Shown here: positions 7,891-16,076 of the stretch, piece after piece
Layout of the letters: each line of letters starts with the position of its first letter
Position numbering within the stretch: position 1 is the stretch's first letter
Assembly (NCBI GenBank): GCA_020634855.1
Contig: JACKAU010000005.1
Coordinates: 434,001 to 498,000 of the forward strand
Source: Anaerolineales bacterium
Lineage (GTDB): Bacteria > Chloroflexota > Anaerolineae > 4572-78 > J111
DNA length: 64,000 nt
Direction of reading: 5' to 3'
Program-made: the position numbers and the translations under genes
Notes under the pieces: generated by a model
Told to the model about the DNA's origin: nothing
Databases searched by the model: none
The model's input: the letters and a program-made list of their open reading frames with translations, nothing else

Positions 7891-8817
7891 TCACGTCCCC
7901 CGCGCTTTACGCTCATTCAGGATCAGGCTATTGTAGATGAATTCGTTCAACGGGGTCTCGACGCCGGCCGCTTGCCCCAGTCGCACCACGGCCCCGGTTT
8001 GGGCGTCTAGCTCGGACGGATAGCCGTCCTGCCAATCTCGCTGCATCGAGGTGGTGGCTTCCGGCGGAAAGGTCTCGATAAAGGTCAGGCAAGACTCCAG
8101 GAAGTCGGGTTTGAGCTTGACCTGATGGCCCATTGCAACGGCAAATATCTCGGCCATCGCGTCGGTCAACATGCGGCGTGTGGGCGGGTGGTCGCGAATG
8201 GGGCCGATGGGCGATCGGGTGACCGCGCCCACCCCACTCAGCGCGGTGACCATCAGAAACTTTTCCCACAGCGCCACCTGAATATCGGGCGCGATGGAAG
8301 AGTGGATACCGGCGCCCTGTAAGGCGGCCAGTACGTTCTTCGTCTCCGGCGTCTGGGTGTTGTCAATCTGGCCAAAGATGATGCTCGGCTGCACGCCGAC
8401 GTGGCGAATTTTGCCCGGCGCTTCCAGAAAGAAAAAGCCCCGGCAGACGCCGCCCAGCACGCGCTGCGGCCCGATCTGCTGCGCGATGTACCCCGGCGCT
8501 TCGACCCCGTTTTGCAAGGTGAGGACGCGCGTGTGCGGTTCGAGTAGCGGCCCCAATCGAGCCGCGACATCTTCTACTTGCCAAGTTTTAACGCCCACCA
8601 GCACCGCATCGACCGGACCGATTTCCGCCGGATTGTCGGTAGCTTGCACCGGATGCAGGGTAAACTGTTCGTCCGCGCCGTCGAGGGTAATGCCGTTCGA
8701 TTGGATCGCGGCTAACTGTTTACCTCGGGCGATAAAATGAACATCATTGCCGGCCAGGGCCAACTTCGCGCCGAAGTAGCCGCCTAAAGAGCCGGTTCCG
8801 TAGATTGCAATACGCAT
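7891..8817 (-). CDS. panE: 2-dehydropantoate 2-reductase (ketopantoate reductase)
   Basis: It reduces ketopantoate to pantoate with NADPH in pantothenate/CoA synthesis. The N-terminus MRIAIYGTGSLGGYFGAKLA has the Rossmann GxGxxG fingerprint; the ApbA N-terminal domain contains VKTWQVEDVAARLG and LQNGVEAPGYIA, and the C-terminal helical domain contains KFLMVTALSGVGAVTR and SMQRDWQDGYPSELDAQTGAVVR (split here over the conserved SM-D and E-D region). The start was moved from 8850 to the ATG at 8817, because the glycine fingerprint then sits at the family's usual distance and an AAGAAG stretch precedes it. That gives 308 residues. A related family of substrates cannot be excluded. Confidence 0.87.
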   Translation of the reverse strand: MRIAIYGTGSLGGYFGAKLALAGNDVHFIARGKQLAAIQSNGITLDGADEQFTLHPVQATDNPAEIGPVDAVLVGVKTWQVEDVAARLGPLLEPHTRVLTLQNGVEAPGYIAQQIGPQRVLGGVCRGFFFLEAPGKIRHVGVQPSIIFGQIDNTQTPETKNVLAALQGAGIHSSIAPDIQVALWEKFLMVTALSGVGAVTRSPIGPIRDHPPTRRMLTDAMAEIFAVAMGHQVKLKPDFLESCLTFIETFPPEATTSMQRDWQDGYPSELDAQTGAVVRLGQAAGVETPLNEFIYNSLILNERKARGT

Positions 8818-9138
8818 GGTTTTCTTCTTGAGTTTTCTAAACTTCCACAATGTTACTGGCTGAATATCAAATGGCAGTTTACAAAAACCTCGGTAATTGA
8901 GGGTTTTCCAATTTCTTTTGGTGCAAACAAACTTATCATCTCGAAGTGTATGATGTCTCGCATTAAAAGCAAAATCTCACTTGTGAAGATTGGCTTTGGT
9001 TGTTCATCTTCTACTGACCCAAAGTTGGCCCGGCGGATGTGGGCTTCACGGCCAGTTGTTGTATAATATCAACCGGCCCACGGCAAGCTTTAGGGTTTTA
9101 TTTCGATGAAAATTCGTAAACAAGTAAAGGAGTTTTCG

Positions 9139-9648
9139 ATGAGCTTTTTTGACTCTCCCCTCATTACTCGAGTTCGACGTAATCACGGTTTTGAGCACGC
9201 TACGATACATATTTTGAGTAAACGTCACGAAAACCTGTCAATGGTGGGGCGCAGCGATTGGAATGGCTTTACGCTTTACGGCACGGTAGACACCGACGAG
9301 GTGAAATATGCGGCGACAGAAGCGCTGCGGCGCTTGCGTGAGGGTGAGGCCGGTCTGGCGGTTCATCCACGCTGCGGCACTGTGCTGGCCACCACCGGCT
9401 TGCTGACGGCCCTGGCCACGTTTACAGCGATCGGGCTGGATAGCGGGTCTCGCAGCCGTTTTCGGTGGAGCAGCATGCCGGCGGCGATTCTGGCTGCCAC
9501 CGGAGCTGCGATCTTTGCCCAGCCGCTTGGACTGCTGATCCAAGAGCGATACACCACCAGCGGTCAGCCCGGCAACCTGGAAATTCAGCGCATTACGGCT
9601 AAACCCAACGGCCGAGTCATGATTCATCGCGTCGATACCATCCAATAA
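9139..9648 (+). CDS. Conserved protein, DUF6391-like, with two hydrophobic segments
   Basis: A 169-residue protein. The ATG at 9139 is chosen over 9106 because AAAGGAG stands six bases before it. The N-terminal part has RNHGFEHATIHIL, a pattern with paired His and Glu, then VHPRCGTVLA; two hydrophobic helices follow (about 85-105 and 115-137). I see a resemblance to the DUF6391 family, whose function is unknown. The gene ends 9 bases before holA, so the two are probably co-transcribed. A TATAAT at 9063-9068 could be its -10 box. Confidence 0.7.
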   Translation: MSFFDSPLITRVRRNHGFEHATIHILSKRHENLSMVGRSDWNGFTLYGTVDTDEVKYAATEALRRLREGEAGLAVHPRCGTVLATTGLLTALATFTAIGLDSGSRSRFRWSSMPAAILAATGAAIFAQPLGLLIQERYTTSGQPGNLEIQRITAKPNGRVMIHRVDTIQ

Positions 9649-9657
9649 CCATTCACT

Positions 9658-10629
9658 ATGCTCTATGTGCTGCACGGCCCCAACGATTTTGCCCGCAATG
9701 AAAAAATCGCCGAAATTCGAGCCGCCCTGGGCGATCCGACGGTGGCCGATCTCAATATCACCAGCCTCGATGGCCGAGACATCAAGTTGGGTGATATTCG
9801 CAACTATGCCGACGCGATGCCGTTCATGGCCGATAAGCGGGTGGTCATTGTGCAAGGTTACGTTAGCCAGTTGAAGAGCAGTACAGATGAACTAAAGCAG
9901 GTTATTGATTACCTTAAGCATTTACCGGCCAGCACCGATCTGGTTTTGGTAGAAACGGAAACACTGCCCAAAAATCACGCGCTGCTTAAAGCCGCCGGTG
10001 AGATGGAAGCGACTGTCATCAATTATGGGGCTATTGACCGCGATAGTTTGCGACCCTGGATTATGCAGCGCGTCAAATCGCTTAACGCCGCCATCGAGCC
10101 GGATGCCGTTGACCTACTGGGGCGGCTAGTCGGCCCGGCGCCGCGAACCCTCATCAGCGAGATTGAAAAGCTAACGCTATATGTGGGCGGCGAGCGATCG
10201 ATTCAATTAGAGGACGTCAAGCTGCTGGTGCCCTATACCGAGGAGGCTGAAAATTTCGGCCTGACCAACGCCCTCGGACAGCGTAACGCTCGTCGCGCCT
10301 ATGATCAACTGCGCAAACAGCTTGACGAAGGCAAACATCCTATGAGCTTGTTGGGCAGTATCGCCGCTCAGGTACGCGGTTTGCTGGAGGTGAAGGATAT
10401 GGCTGAGCGACGCTTATCGCCGCAGGAAATTGCCCAAGCCAAAGGCTGGCGGAGCGATTACGCGGCCAAAATGCGGCTGAAGGAAGCTGCTAACTTTTCG
10501 ATGGCTCGACTTGAGGAAATTTTAGAGATGTTGCTTGAAATGGACTTGGCGATCAAAACGGGCCGCATCGATAGCATGCTGGCTCTTGATATGCTGGTGG
10601 CTCGGTTGTGTAGGCCTGGTAAAGAGTGA
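9658..10629 (+). CDS. holA: DNA polymerase III delta subunit
   Basis: Clamp-loader subunit (323 residues) that opens the beta sliding clamp. The N-terminus LYVLHGPNDFARNEKIAEIR corresponds to the delta-type fold's first strand and helix; GDIRNYADAMPFMADKRVVIV is the conserved block that includes the beta-contacting element. The lid and collar regions follow (LIKxLVGPAPRTLISEIEKL-like, then LGQRNARRAYDQLRKQLDEG and ALDMLVARLC). The length matches the family. It is co-oriented with, and 9 bases after, the DUF6391-like gene. Confidence 0.92.
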   Translation: MLYVLHGPNDFARNEKIAEIRAALGDPTVADLNITSLDGRDIKLGDIRNYADAMPFMADKRVVIVQGYVSQLKSSTDELKQVIDYLKHLPASTDLVLVETETLPKNHALLKAAGEMEATVINYGAIDRDSLRPWIMQRVKSLNAAIEPDAVDLLGRLVGPAPRTLISEIEKLTLYVGGERSIQLEDVKLLVPYTEEAENFGLTNALGQRNARRAYDQLRKQLDEGKHPMSLLGSIAAQVRGLLEVKDMAERRLSPQEIAQAKGWRSDYAAKMRLKEAANFSMARLEEILEMLLEMDLAIKTGRIDSMLALDMLVARLCRPGKE

Positions 10630-10641
10630 GCTTGGCTGACT

Positions 10642-10977
10642 TTAGAAAGACGTGATGGGCTTGACGTAGACCAACAAGAAAATAAGGTAGATGTAAAATG
10701 GATAGATGATCCGTCGAGGGCGAATCCGATCGAAGTAAGCCAAAAAACAAACCGATGCAGTGACAAGAGTCAGCAACAGCCACCAGCCCAGTTCTAGAGT
10801 GACAAAGGGAAAAATGGTGCCAGGTGGATCAAGAATGACATTGATCCCTTGAATGCCAAAGAAAAACATGAGAAATTGGTGGACGAGGCCGATAATCACC
10901 GGTATCCAGATCAAAAACTGTTTGACCAGCATCCCTAGCAGAAATTTTAGGTCATCGTTAGAGGTCGGAGTCGTCAT
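10642..10977 (-). CDS. Small membrane protein of unknown function
   Basis: A 111-residue protein with about three hydrophobic helices (roughly 16-45, 55-80 and 88-107) and a basic loop (DRIRPRRI). Its start overlaps the end of the upstream SPFH-like gene by 20 bases, so it is the last gene of a three-gene minus-strand operon with 10958-11926 and 11937-12437. No family recognised. It converges on holA with a gap of 12 bases. Confidence 0.65.
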   Translation of the reverse strand: MTTPTSNDDLKFLLGMLVKQFLIWIPVIIGLVHQFLMFFFGIQGINVILDPPGTIFPFVTLELGWWLLLTLVTASVCFLAYFDRIRPRRIIYPFYIYLIFLLVYVKPITSF

Positions 10978-11926
10978 CGAGTTCCTCTTGCTGGCGCTTG
11001 GACCTGGCTACTAGACCGGCTATGCTGGTCAACCCGCCCCCCAAATTACGGGCGGCATCAACTTTGCCTCTTGTCTCCTGATATACGCGATAAAGTTCTC
11101 GGGATTCGCGGCTGTCCGGATCTAATTGAGCCGCAGCCGCGTAAGCCAGATAAGCGGTGCCGCCGGCGGCGGCTTCGGCTTTCCGGTTGAGCGCATCCAT
11201 CGTCTCTTGCGGGTACTGCGTTTCGATGTTAAAGCGCATGACCTGAACCCCAAAATCCTCCGACAATTCCGTAACCACCGGTAAGTTAATAAAATCTTCG
11301 GCGATGTTTTTGAGGTTTTTCTCCAGGTCTTCCAGAGTAGGATAGCTTAGCGCCTGATGCAGCAACTCTTGTTCCAATGATTTTTCGACAAAGTCGGCTA
11401 CTCGACTCCAAGTCATGCGAGATGAGGCCATCCGTAGCATGCGCCGGGCGGTTAACGAGATCACGGCGCCCACAAAGAGTCCATCTTGCGCCTTAATCAG
11501 CACTTCAGAGAGATCGATACTCTTCGGCTGGACGTATTTGACCACGAAGAATTCGGCAATTAGCCAGGGGATACCTAACACTAGAATAGGTAAAATAAAA
11601 GCGATGATCAACCCATGGCGTGGGGGTTGGCGCTCGCAGCTTTCATCATTGTTGCAATTTACTGCGCCTGGAGGCGTCAAGCTTAAGGCTTTCAGGGGAA
11701 ATGGCGTAATGGTGGGTGTGGGCGTCACTGTGGGTGTGGGCGTGACCGTGGGTGTGGCCGTGGCTTGAGCCACTTCTGTTACCACCGCGCCGACTGTCGA
11801 GGTCACATTGTTGGACTCTTCTATGATTTCGGTTGGCAGCGTGGGTTCACCAGGCACAACCCTGATGACGTCGCAGGCCAAGGTTAATAATACTAGAAAA
11901 ATCCCTATCACAAGTTTGTTTCTCAC
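10958..11926 (-). CDS. Membrane-anchored lipoprotein with SPFH/band-7-like domain
   Basis: A 322-residue protein that begins at a GTG preceded by AGGAA. It has a lipoprotein signal (LVLLTLAC, Cys18) and then the segment DVIRVVPGEP, a Thr/Pro-rich linker (about 55-78), a transmembrane helix (about 105-130) and a cytosolic or surface domain with the flow of an SPFH domain: ALSYPTLEDLEKNL, LSEDFGVQVMRFNIETQYPQETMDAL and then AEAAAGGTAYLAYAAAA. The SPFH assignment is an inference from this pattern. Residues after the lipid Cys nearly repeat those of the sortase gene next door (CGDIIRVVPADT). It is the middle gene of a three-gene operon. Confidence 0.65.
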   Translation of the reverse strand: MRNKLVIGIFLVLLTLACDVIRVVPGEPTLPTEIIEESNNVTSTVGAVVTEVAQATATPTVTPTPTVTPTPTITPFPLKALSLTPPGAVNCNNDESCERQPPRHGLIIAFILPILVLGIPWLIAEFFVVKYVQPKSIDLSEVLIKAQDGLFVGAVISLTARRMLRMASSRMTWSRVADFVEKSLEQELLHQALSYPTLEDLEKNLKNIAEDFINLPVVTELSEDFGVQVMRFNIETQYPQETMDALNRKAEAAAGGTAYLAYAAAAQLDPDSRESRELYRVYQETRGKVDAARNLGGGLTSIAGLVARSKRQQEELDDDSDL

Positions 11927-11936
11927 ACATGTGTTC

Positions 11937-12437
11937 CTACTTTAGAACTTGCCGGTATCTGGCCAACTGTTTTTTAAGCTCTTTTACCTCTTCCGATTCT
12001 GAGCGCAAGGACCGGTTGGCCATAAGAAAAAGGATCATGGTCCCCAGGGTTAACAGGATACCAATGGTGAGGGTGTTATCGGTGACTACTGCGGCTACAT
12101 TGGGAGGTTGTCTATCGAATATCACTGGGGCGATGATAGGCTCAAACATATAGTAGGCCGATGCCAAAAAAGCGATGAGTAAAAATAGGCGAGCCATAGG
12201 TTTGATGGTTTCTCGAATGGTATCGCCAATCTGGCCCAACATGGAAAACAGAATAATAGCAAATTGCAGAAAGACAACCGCTCCGCCCAATAATATTTTA
12301 AGATTTGGATTACTCAACGATCCAACAGGCACGCCCATAACTTCGATTTCGGTACCCCCCAATAGTTGGGGCATCAGACCCAGACCAAAGTAGGCTATTA
12401 AAGCGATTATAAGTAATAGTACCAAAATTTTTCCCAT
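11937..12437 (-). CDS. Membrane protein with C-terminal coiled-coil, unknown function
   Basis: About 166 residues from the ATG at 12437; the longer frame begins at a TTG at 12455, with neither start having a clear ribosome-binding site. Four hydrophobic helices (about 3-22, 48-66, 82-100, 117-138) are followed by a charged helix RSESEEVKELKKQLARYRQ. First gene of the operon that includes the SPFH-like protein; the gap to the next gene is 10 bases. A membrane partner of the SPFH protein (NfeD-like in arrangement but not recognisably in sequence) is one possibility. Confidence 0.65.
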   Translation of the reverse strand: MGKILVLLLIIALIAYFGLGLMPQLLGGTEIEVMGVPVGSLSNPNLKILLGGAVVFLQFAIILFSMLGQIGDTIRETIKPMARLFLLIAFLASAYYMFEPIIAPVIFDRQPPNVAAVVTDNTLTIGILLTLGTMILFLMANRSLRSESEEVKELKKQLARYRQVLK

Positions 12438-12613
12438 AACACACCAGTGTTGCAAAAACTCGCCAGACTGTTGTGGATTTGCTCATGCAATAGCCCGAAT
12501 AGTTGTTTCAAACGATAGATCATAAATGCTCGATAATGAGCACTAGTGTAACATAAAGACATTAAAAGTGGTTAAAGTAACCTGGTGGAGGCAAGATACT
12601 TCATTATAATACT

Positions 12614-12639
12614 TTGACATAAAAGGCTATTTATGTCAA
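12614..12639. promoter_or_regulatory. Palindrome TTGACATAA-N8-TTATGTCAA in the operon promoter region
   Basis: Two perfect 9-base arms (12614-12622 and 12631-12639) separated by 8 bases, next to a minus-strand TATAAT at about 12603-12608. The site is about 170 bases upstream of the 11937-12437 gene. It is a reasonable operator for that operon; a simple hairpin downstream of the sortase gene is the alternative. Confidence 0.45.
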
Positions 12640-12732
12640 GTTTTACCTGTAAGCGGAAAAAATTGTTGACCTAACATAAAATTATAATCTCTTTGCTTAA
12701 AAGACAAAAAAATCCCAAAGGAGGAACTTTTA

Positions 12733-13443
12733 TTACGGGATGGGAGGTGAATCGGGAACCGGCACCGCGATGACGATCAAGCGATGGGTGTTGGTCCAAC
12801 TGGGCCAGCAGGTAATTAGAGTTAGTTGTTCCCGCTCGGTCGGTTGGGTGACGTCAAGCAAATATTGCTTAGCTTCTTGTGAAGCAGCAAACAGGCGGAT
12901 GATATTTTTCTCGACCACTCGATAGGTCGTCAGTTCAGCCTGATCCGACTCAAGTTTGATCTCATCGCCAAGCTGCAGATCATCCAGCGCCGCAAATACG
13001 TGGCCGCCGGTGCTGGCATTATGGCCGGAGATGACCACATTGCTGCCCTGCCCCGGCACCGCCGAGTTACGATGCCAGGCCGCTTCATTTTCGGGCATAT
13101 CCCACTCACTAACGAATTGATCGCCTTGCTGACTTACCTGCCAGCCCATGGCCACCACCGGTGCATCCAAGTTGATGCTCTCGGCGATAATTCGGCGAGG
13201 CAAGTGGGGTGACCCTTCCACCGTGGCTTCCAATTTTTGAGCCGTAGCGGTGACCTCCGGTGTCAGCGTATCAGCGGGGACAACCCTAATGATGTCGCCG
13301 CACGAGGATAAAAGCACTAACAGCCCGGTCAGTTGAAGCAGCATTAGAAAAAATGAGAAAGTTGTTTTGAATACAGAGACGTTTTTTAACACGAGCGACC
13401 GAACAGTAGGGTGATTAGCGACGGGCCACCCAAAAGCCCACAC
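12733..13443 (-). CDS. Sortase, lipoprotein-like N-terminus
   Basis: Sortase-fold transpeptidase that attaches surface proteins to the envelope. The catalytic residues are visible: His141 in ISGHN, Cys212 in TLITCWP and Arg221 in THRLIV. The N-terminal hydrophobic segment ends LLSSC (Cys48) followed by GDIIRVVPADTLTP, so it may be lipidated instead of simply membrane-anchored. The N-terminal start is unsure: the ATG at 13443 lies 29 bases inside the preceding gene, and a GTG (residue 18) is possible. The gene just upstream (13415-14284) encodes a protein ending PPVTG, a hydrophobic helix and RR, a likely substrate. Confidence 0.85.
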   Translation of the reverse strand: MWAFGWPVANHPTVRSLVLKNVSVFKTTFSFFLMLLQLTGLLVLLSSCGDIIRVVPADTLTPEVTATAQKLEATVEGSPHLPRRIIAESINLDAPVVAMGWQVSQQGDQFVSEWDMPENEAAWHRNSAVPGQGSNVVISGHNASTGGHVFAALDDLQLGDEIKLESDQAELTTYRVVEKNIIRLFAASQEAKQYLLDVTQPTEREQLTLITCWPSWTNTHRLIVIAVPVPDSPPIP

Positions 13444-14284
13444 AGCCCAACAGGATTAACGCCGCCCCAATGAGTATGCCGATGGCTTGGGGTGATAAGA
13501 AGGCTCCGGTTACCGGGGGGTAGACCGGCGGCGGGACATCCGGCTGCTCGACGCCCGGTGGTCGGTTGGCCCCAGGCGGGAAGGGCTTAGGATACGAGGG
13601 GATTTGGTATTCGCCGGCATCGCGGGAATAGAGCAGCCGTAGGGCAGTGGGTTGATCCTGTAATTGGCCGATCATAAAAACGGTGTTAACACTGTTATTG
13701 ATCAATTCCAGCGGGGGGATGTAAAGCGTGGTCATCTCCACGCCATTCAGACGGATTCGCGGCTTGTATACGCCCGGATCAAGAAGAAAATAGTCGCTGG
13801 TTTCCTTAAAGGCCAAGGTTCGGCAGACATCCCCCAGACAGAACTCAGCCGACGGCGTATAAGCCGCGGCATGGACAATGCGTACTTTGCTAGTGCCGTC
13901 GCCGGGCAAGCGGTTATCGTCGGTTAACCGCCAGTAGTCGATGCCCCTAACCCGGCCGGCCACCATTATGGTATATTCCCGATCAATGTTGTAAGGCTCG
14001 GTCACTTCTCTCATCGTGGGGTCTTCGGGGCTGACGCCGGCCGGCCGGATACTAACGGTCCGTTCGCCGGCGTCAACCGGGGCATAATCAGAAATAAATT
14101 GAAAATCAATATTATCGAAAAAGAGGAGATTGTTAACGTAGATGTCGAGATTTTGCAGGCCGGTGGCCGCGTGAACCACTCGGAGGCGAGGCCGTTGGTC
14201 GGCATAGCTGAGACTGTTCCCGACCGCCGCCAGCAACAGAAGTACCGCCAAAATTTGAATGACTGATCGCCGATATGCGTTCAT
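13415..14284 (-). CDS. DUF4397-domain surface protein with C-terminal sorting-like signal
   Basis: A 289-residue exported protein. It has a signal peptide (hydrophobic about 7-25), then two beta-rich units of the DUF4397 type: LRVVHAATGLQNLDIYVNN and later VRIVHAAAYTPSAEFCLGD. A Pro-rich linker (about 225-255) leads to PPVTGAFLSPQ, a transmembrane helix (about 262-285) and a short basic end (ARR), which is the layout of an LPxTG-type sorting signal with PPVTG as the motif. The sortase gene overlaps its 3' end by 29 bases. Confidence 0.8.
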   Translation of the reverse strand: MNAYRRSVIQILAVLLLLAAVGNSLSYADQRPRLRVVHAATGLQNLDIYVNNLLFFDNIDFQFISDYAPVDAGERTVSIRPAGVSPEDPTMREVTEPYNIDREYTIMVAGRVRGIDYWRLTDDNRLPGDGTSKVRIVHAAAYTPSAEFCLGDVCRTLAFKETSDYFLLDPGVYKPRIRLNGVEMTTLYIPPLELINNSVNTVFMIGQLQDQPTALRLLYSRDAGEYQIPSYPKPFPPGANRPPGVEQPDVPPPVYPPVTGAFLSPQAIGILIGAALILLGCVGFWVARR

Positions 14285-14323
14285 TTCCCCTGCCTCGCCT
14301 CGCCTAACTAATTGCAGCGACCT

Positions 14324-14887
14324 CTAGCTTTTTTCTTTGGCCTGGTCTTGACCGCCGCTACCCAGGAATTTGTTGGGGGCTTTGAGAATTTGACGCATAA
14401 TTTTTCGCTTAAATGAATTTTTGGGCATATTTTCAATGCCTTCCTCATAAGCCCCGATGGCCGCAATATATTGTCCCTGTTTCATGCGAATCTTACTCAC
14501 AGCCTGCCAGGAATACATGGCCATGTCATTTTCACCGACTTCTTCCAACAGAGTCGCCGCCATTTTGTAGGTTTCGACTGCTTCATCCAGATCGCCTTCA
14601 GCCTGGAGCGTAGCGGCCAGGTTACCCAGAGTTTGACCTTGACCTTTTTTATCCTGTAATGCAGTGAAGCGATCCAGCGCTTCGTCCAGGGCTTCGTAGG
14701 CGGCTTCGAATTCCTCCAGTTGAGTCCGCACCACGCCCATGTCATTGTAGATCTCGGCCATCTGGCGCGAGGTCTCATCAGCATGGGTTACGGCTTCTTG
14801 AAATTTTTGCAGGGCTTCCTCAATCTGACCCCGCCGAAAGAGTTTTACCCCGTCTTCATGAAGTTTCTTGGCAGTTTGGTTCGTCAT
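14324..14887 (-). CDS. Tetratricopeptide repeat protein
   Basis: A 187-residue cytoplasmic protein made of about four TPR units (for example GVKLFRRGQIEEALQKFQEA, YNDMGVVRTQLEEFEAAYEAL, LGNLAATLQAEGDLDEAVETY). TPRs mediate protein-protein contacts; partner unknown. The start ATG at 14887 is preceded by AAGGAA at a good distance. It lies between the DUF4397 gene (39 bases downstream) and the XRE regulator. Confidence 0.85.
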   Translation of the reverse strand: MTNQTAKKLHEDGVKLFRRGQIEEALQKFQEAVTHADETSRQMAEIYNDMGVVRTQLEEFEAAYEALDEALDRFTALQDKKGQGQTLGNLAATLQAEGDLDEAVETYKMAATLLEEVGENDMAMYSWQAVSKIRMKQGQYIAAIGAYEEGIENMPKNSFKRKIMRQILKAPNKFLGSGGQDQAKEKS

Positions 14888-14983
14888 TTTTATTTTTCCT
14901 TATTACAAGTCATCTGGTTAATAGTGATTGATTTAGGATACCATAACTGGGGGGTAGTTTACCAGCTTGCCGATGAAAAATAA

Positions 14984-15673
14984 TTAGTATGTGACTTCCA
15001 ATAAGCCCTCGGCCAGTGAGCGCAGCGTGTCGGCCGAAAGTTCGCTCAATTTCATGGCGATATTGACATACAGCAAATTAGCCGGGTTTGATAAAAACTC
15101 ACGAACGTCTTTAGGCAGTTGTGAAAAATCGGCAATTTCATTTAGGGTAGGGTCGTGATGGCCGTTCAAATGGGGGGTAATGCCCTCGTCGATAAAGTAA
15201 CTGAGAGGTAGGTTGAAGTAGTCGGCCAGGGCTTCCAATTCTTGGAGCGGAATAGGCGCCCGGCCAAATTCGTAATCGGAAATGGCGCCGGCTGAGACTC
15301 CCAACACATTGGCCAGATCGTGTTCCGTGCGACCGGCCTCGGTGCGAGCCTGACGCAGCAAGACGCCAATAATCCGTTGGCGAATGGCCATCGCTTCACG
15401 GACGGGAAATTCCACGGCCGTTTCTTTAATGGCGCCTTCGGACCAGAAGTAGTTGACCGGCACATTGAAGATCAGTGACATCGCTTCTAATTGGGGGAGG
15501 CTGACATGACGCTGCCCCAGTTCGATTTCGGTAATGACCGTGGCGGGAACGCCCAACGCATCGCCCACTTCCGTAACACCGAGGCCGGCCCGAGACCGAG
15601 CATGACGAATTTTGACCCCAATTATTTTTCTGCGTAACGCTGCTGCTTCTGTTGAAATTTTGGGACTTGCCAT
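14984..15673 (-). CDS. XRE-family regulator with two HTH domains
   Basis: A 229-residue DNA-binding protein built of two tandem HTH_XRE units: residues about 12-78 (IIGVKIRHARSRAGL ... VPVNYFWSEG) and about 93-160 (IIGVLLRQARTEAGR ... LPLSYFIDEG). The two units are similar along their whole length and arose by internal duplication. A C-terminal tail of about 65 residues is helical. SD-like GGGAGG stands before the ATG at 15673. A good minus-strand promoter is at 15702-15730. The targets are unknown; the downstream TPR, surface-protein and sortase genes are candidates. Confidence 0.88.
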   Translation of the reverse strand: MASPKISTEAAALRRKIIGVKIRHARSRAGLGVTEVGDALGVPATVITEIELGQRHVSLPQLEAMSLIFNVPVNYFWSEGAIKETAVEFPVREAMAIRQRIIGVLLRQARTEAGRTEHDLANVLGVSAGAISDYEFGRAPIPLQELEALADYFNLPLSYFIDEGITPHLNGHHDPTLNEIADFSQLPKDVREFLSNPANLLYVNIAMKLSELSADTLRSLAEGLLEVTY

Positions 15674-15701
15674 CTGTTGCCTCCCAGAGTCATTCTATTC
15701 G

Positions 15702-15730
15702 ATTATAACATAAAACATGATCTTGTACAA
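15702..15730 (-). promoter_or_regulatory. Promoter of the XRE regulator gene
   Basis: On the minus strand TTGTAC and a perfect TATAAT box are separated by 17 bases; the start codon follows about 30 bases downstream of the -10 box. Confidence 0.6.
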
Positions 15731-15786
15731 TGAACTGGCTCATTAGTTGTCATAAAACAGACAATTTTGCCGGTTTACCTCCATGT

Positions 15787-15815
15787 TTGACAGTATAGCT
15801 ATCTAAAGTTATACT
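15787..15815 (+). promoter_or_regulatory. Strong sigma-70-type promoter upstream of glgC
   Basis: TTGACA (15787-15792), 17 bases, TATACT (15810-15815). It faces the two glgC genes and implies a 5' leader of about 250 bases. Confidence 0.65.
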
Positions 15816-16076
15816 GAAACGCCTTTCCAAAAGTTTGCTCCAATTAGCAAATTATAGAGACTAATTTGCTAGCAATCCATTGAACCCTTGGCGTCTATTT
15901 AAGCAGATCAGATGACTAGCACTTAATCGCATTAATTACAAAGTTGTAGGCTATTTAGTGGTCTCAATTTTAAGCAAAAGCGCCGGTCACCTAAGTCGTC
16001 ACAGCCATTTATAATTAACTTTTTGTACGTGAATTTTTTCACGGAAATAGTTCTGATTAGTAATAGGAAAAAAATT
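15816..16076 (+). other. Long 5' leader of the glgC pair with hairpins
   Basis: This stretch has no gene. It contains a perfect 10-bp hairpin TAGCAAATTA/TAATTTGCTA at 15845-15871, one arm of the GGTGACC palindrome family at about 15979-15996, and a small hairpin CGTGAA-TTTT-TTCACG at 16028-16043 before the start codon. The layout could allow leader-based control, but no known riboswitch is recognised. Confidence 0.4.

Noticed and set aside
7726..8010. 94-codon plus-strand ORF upstream of panE
   Set aside because: Its second half is antisense to panE and it has no domain or ribosome-binding site.
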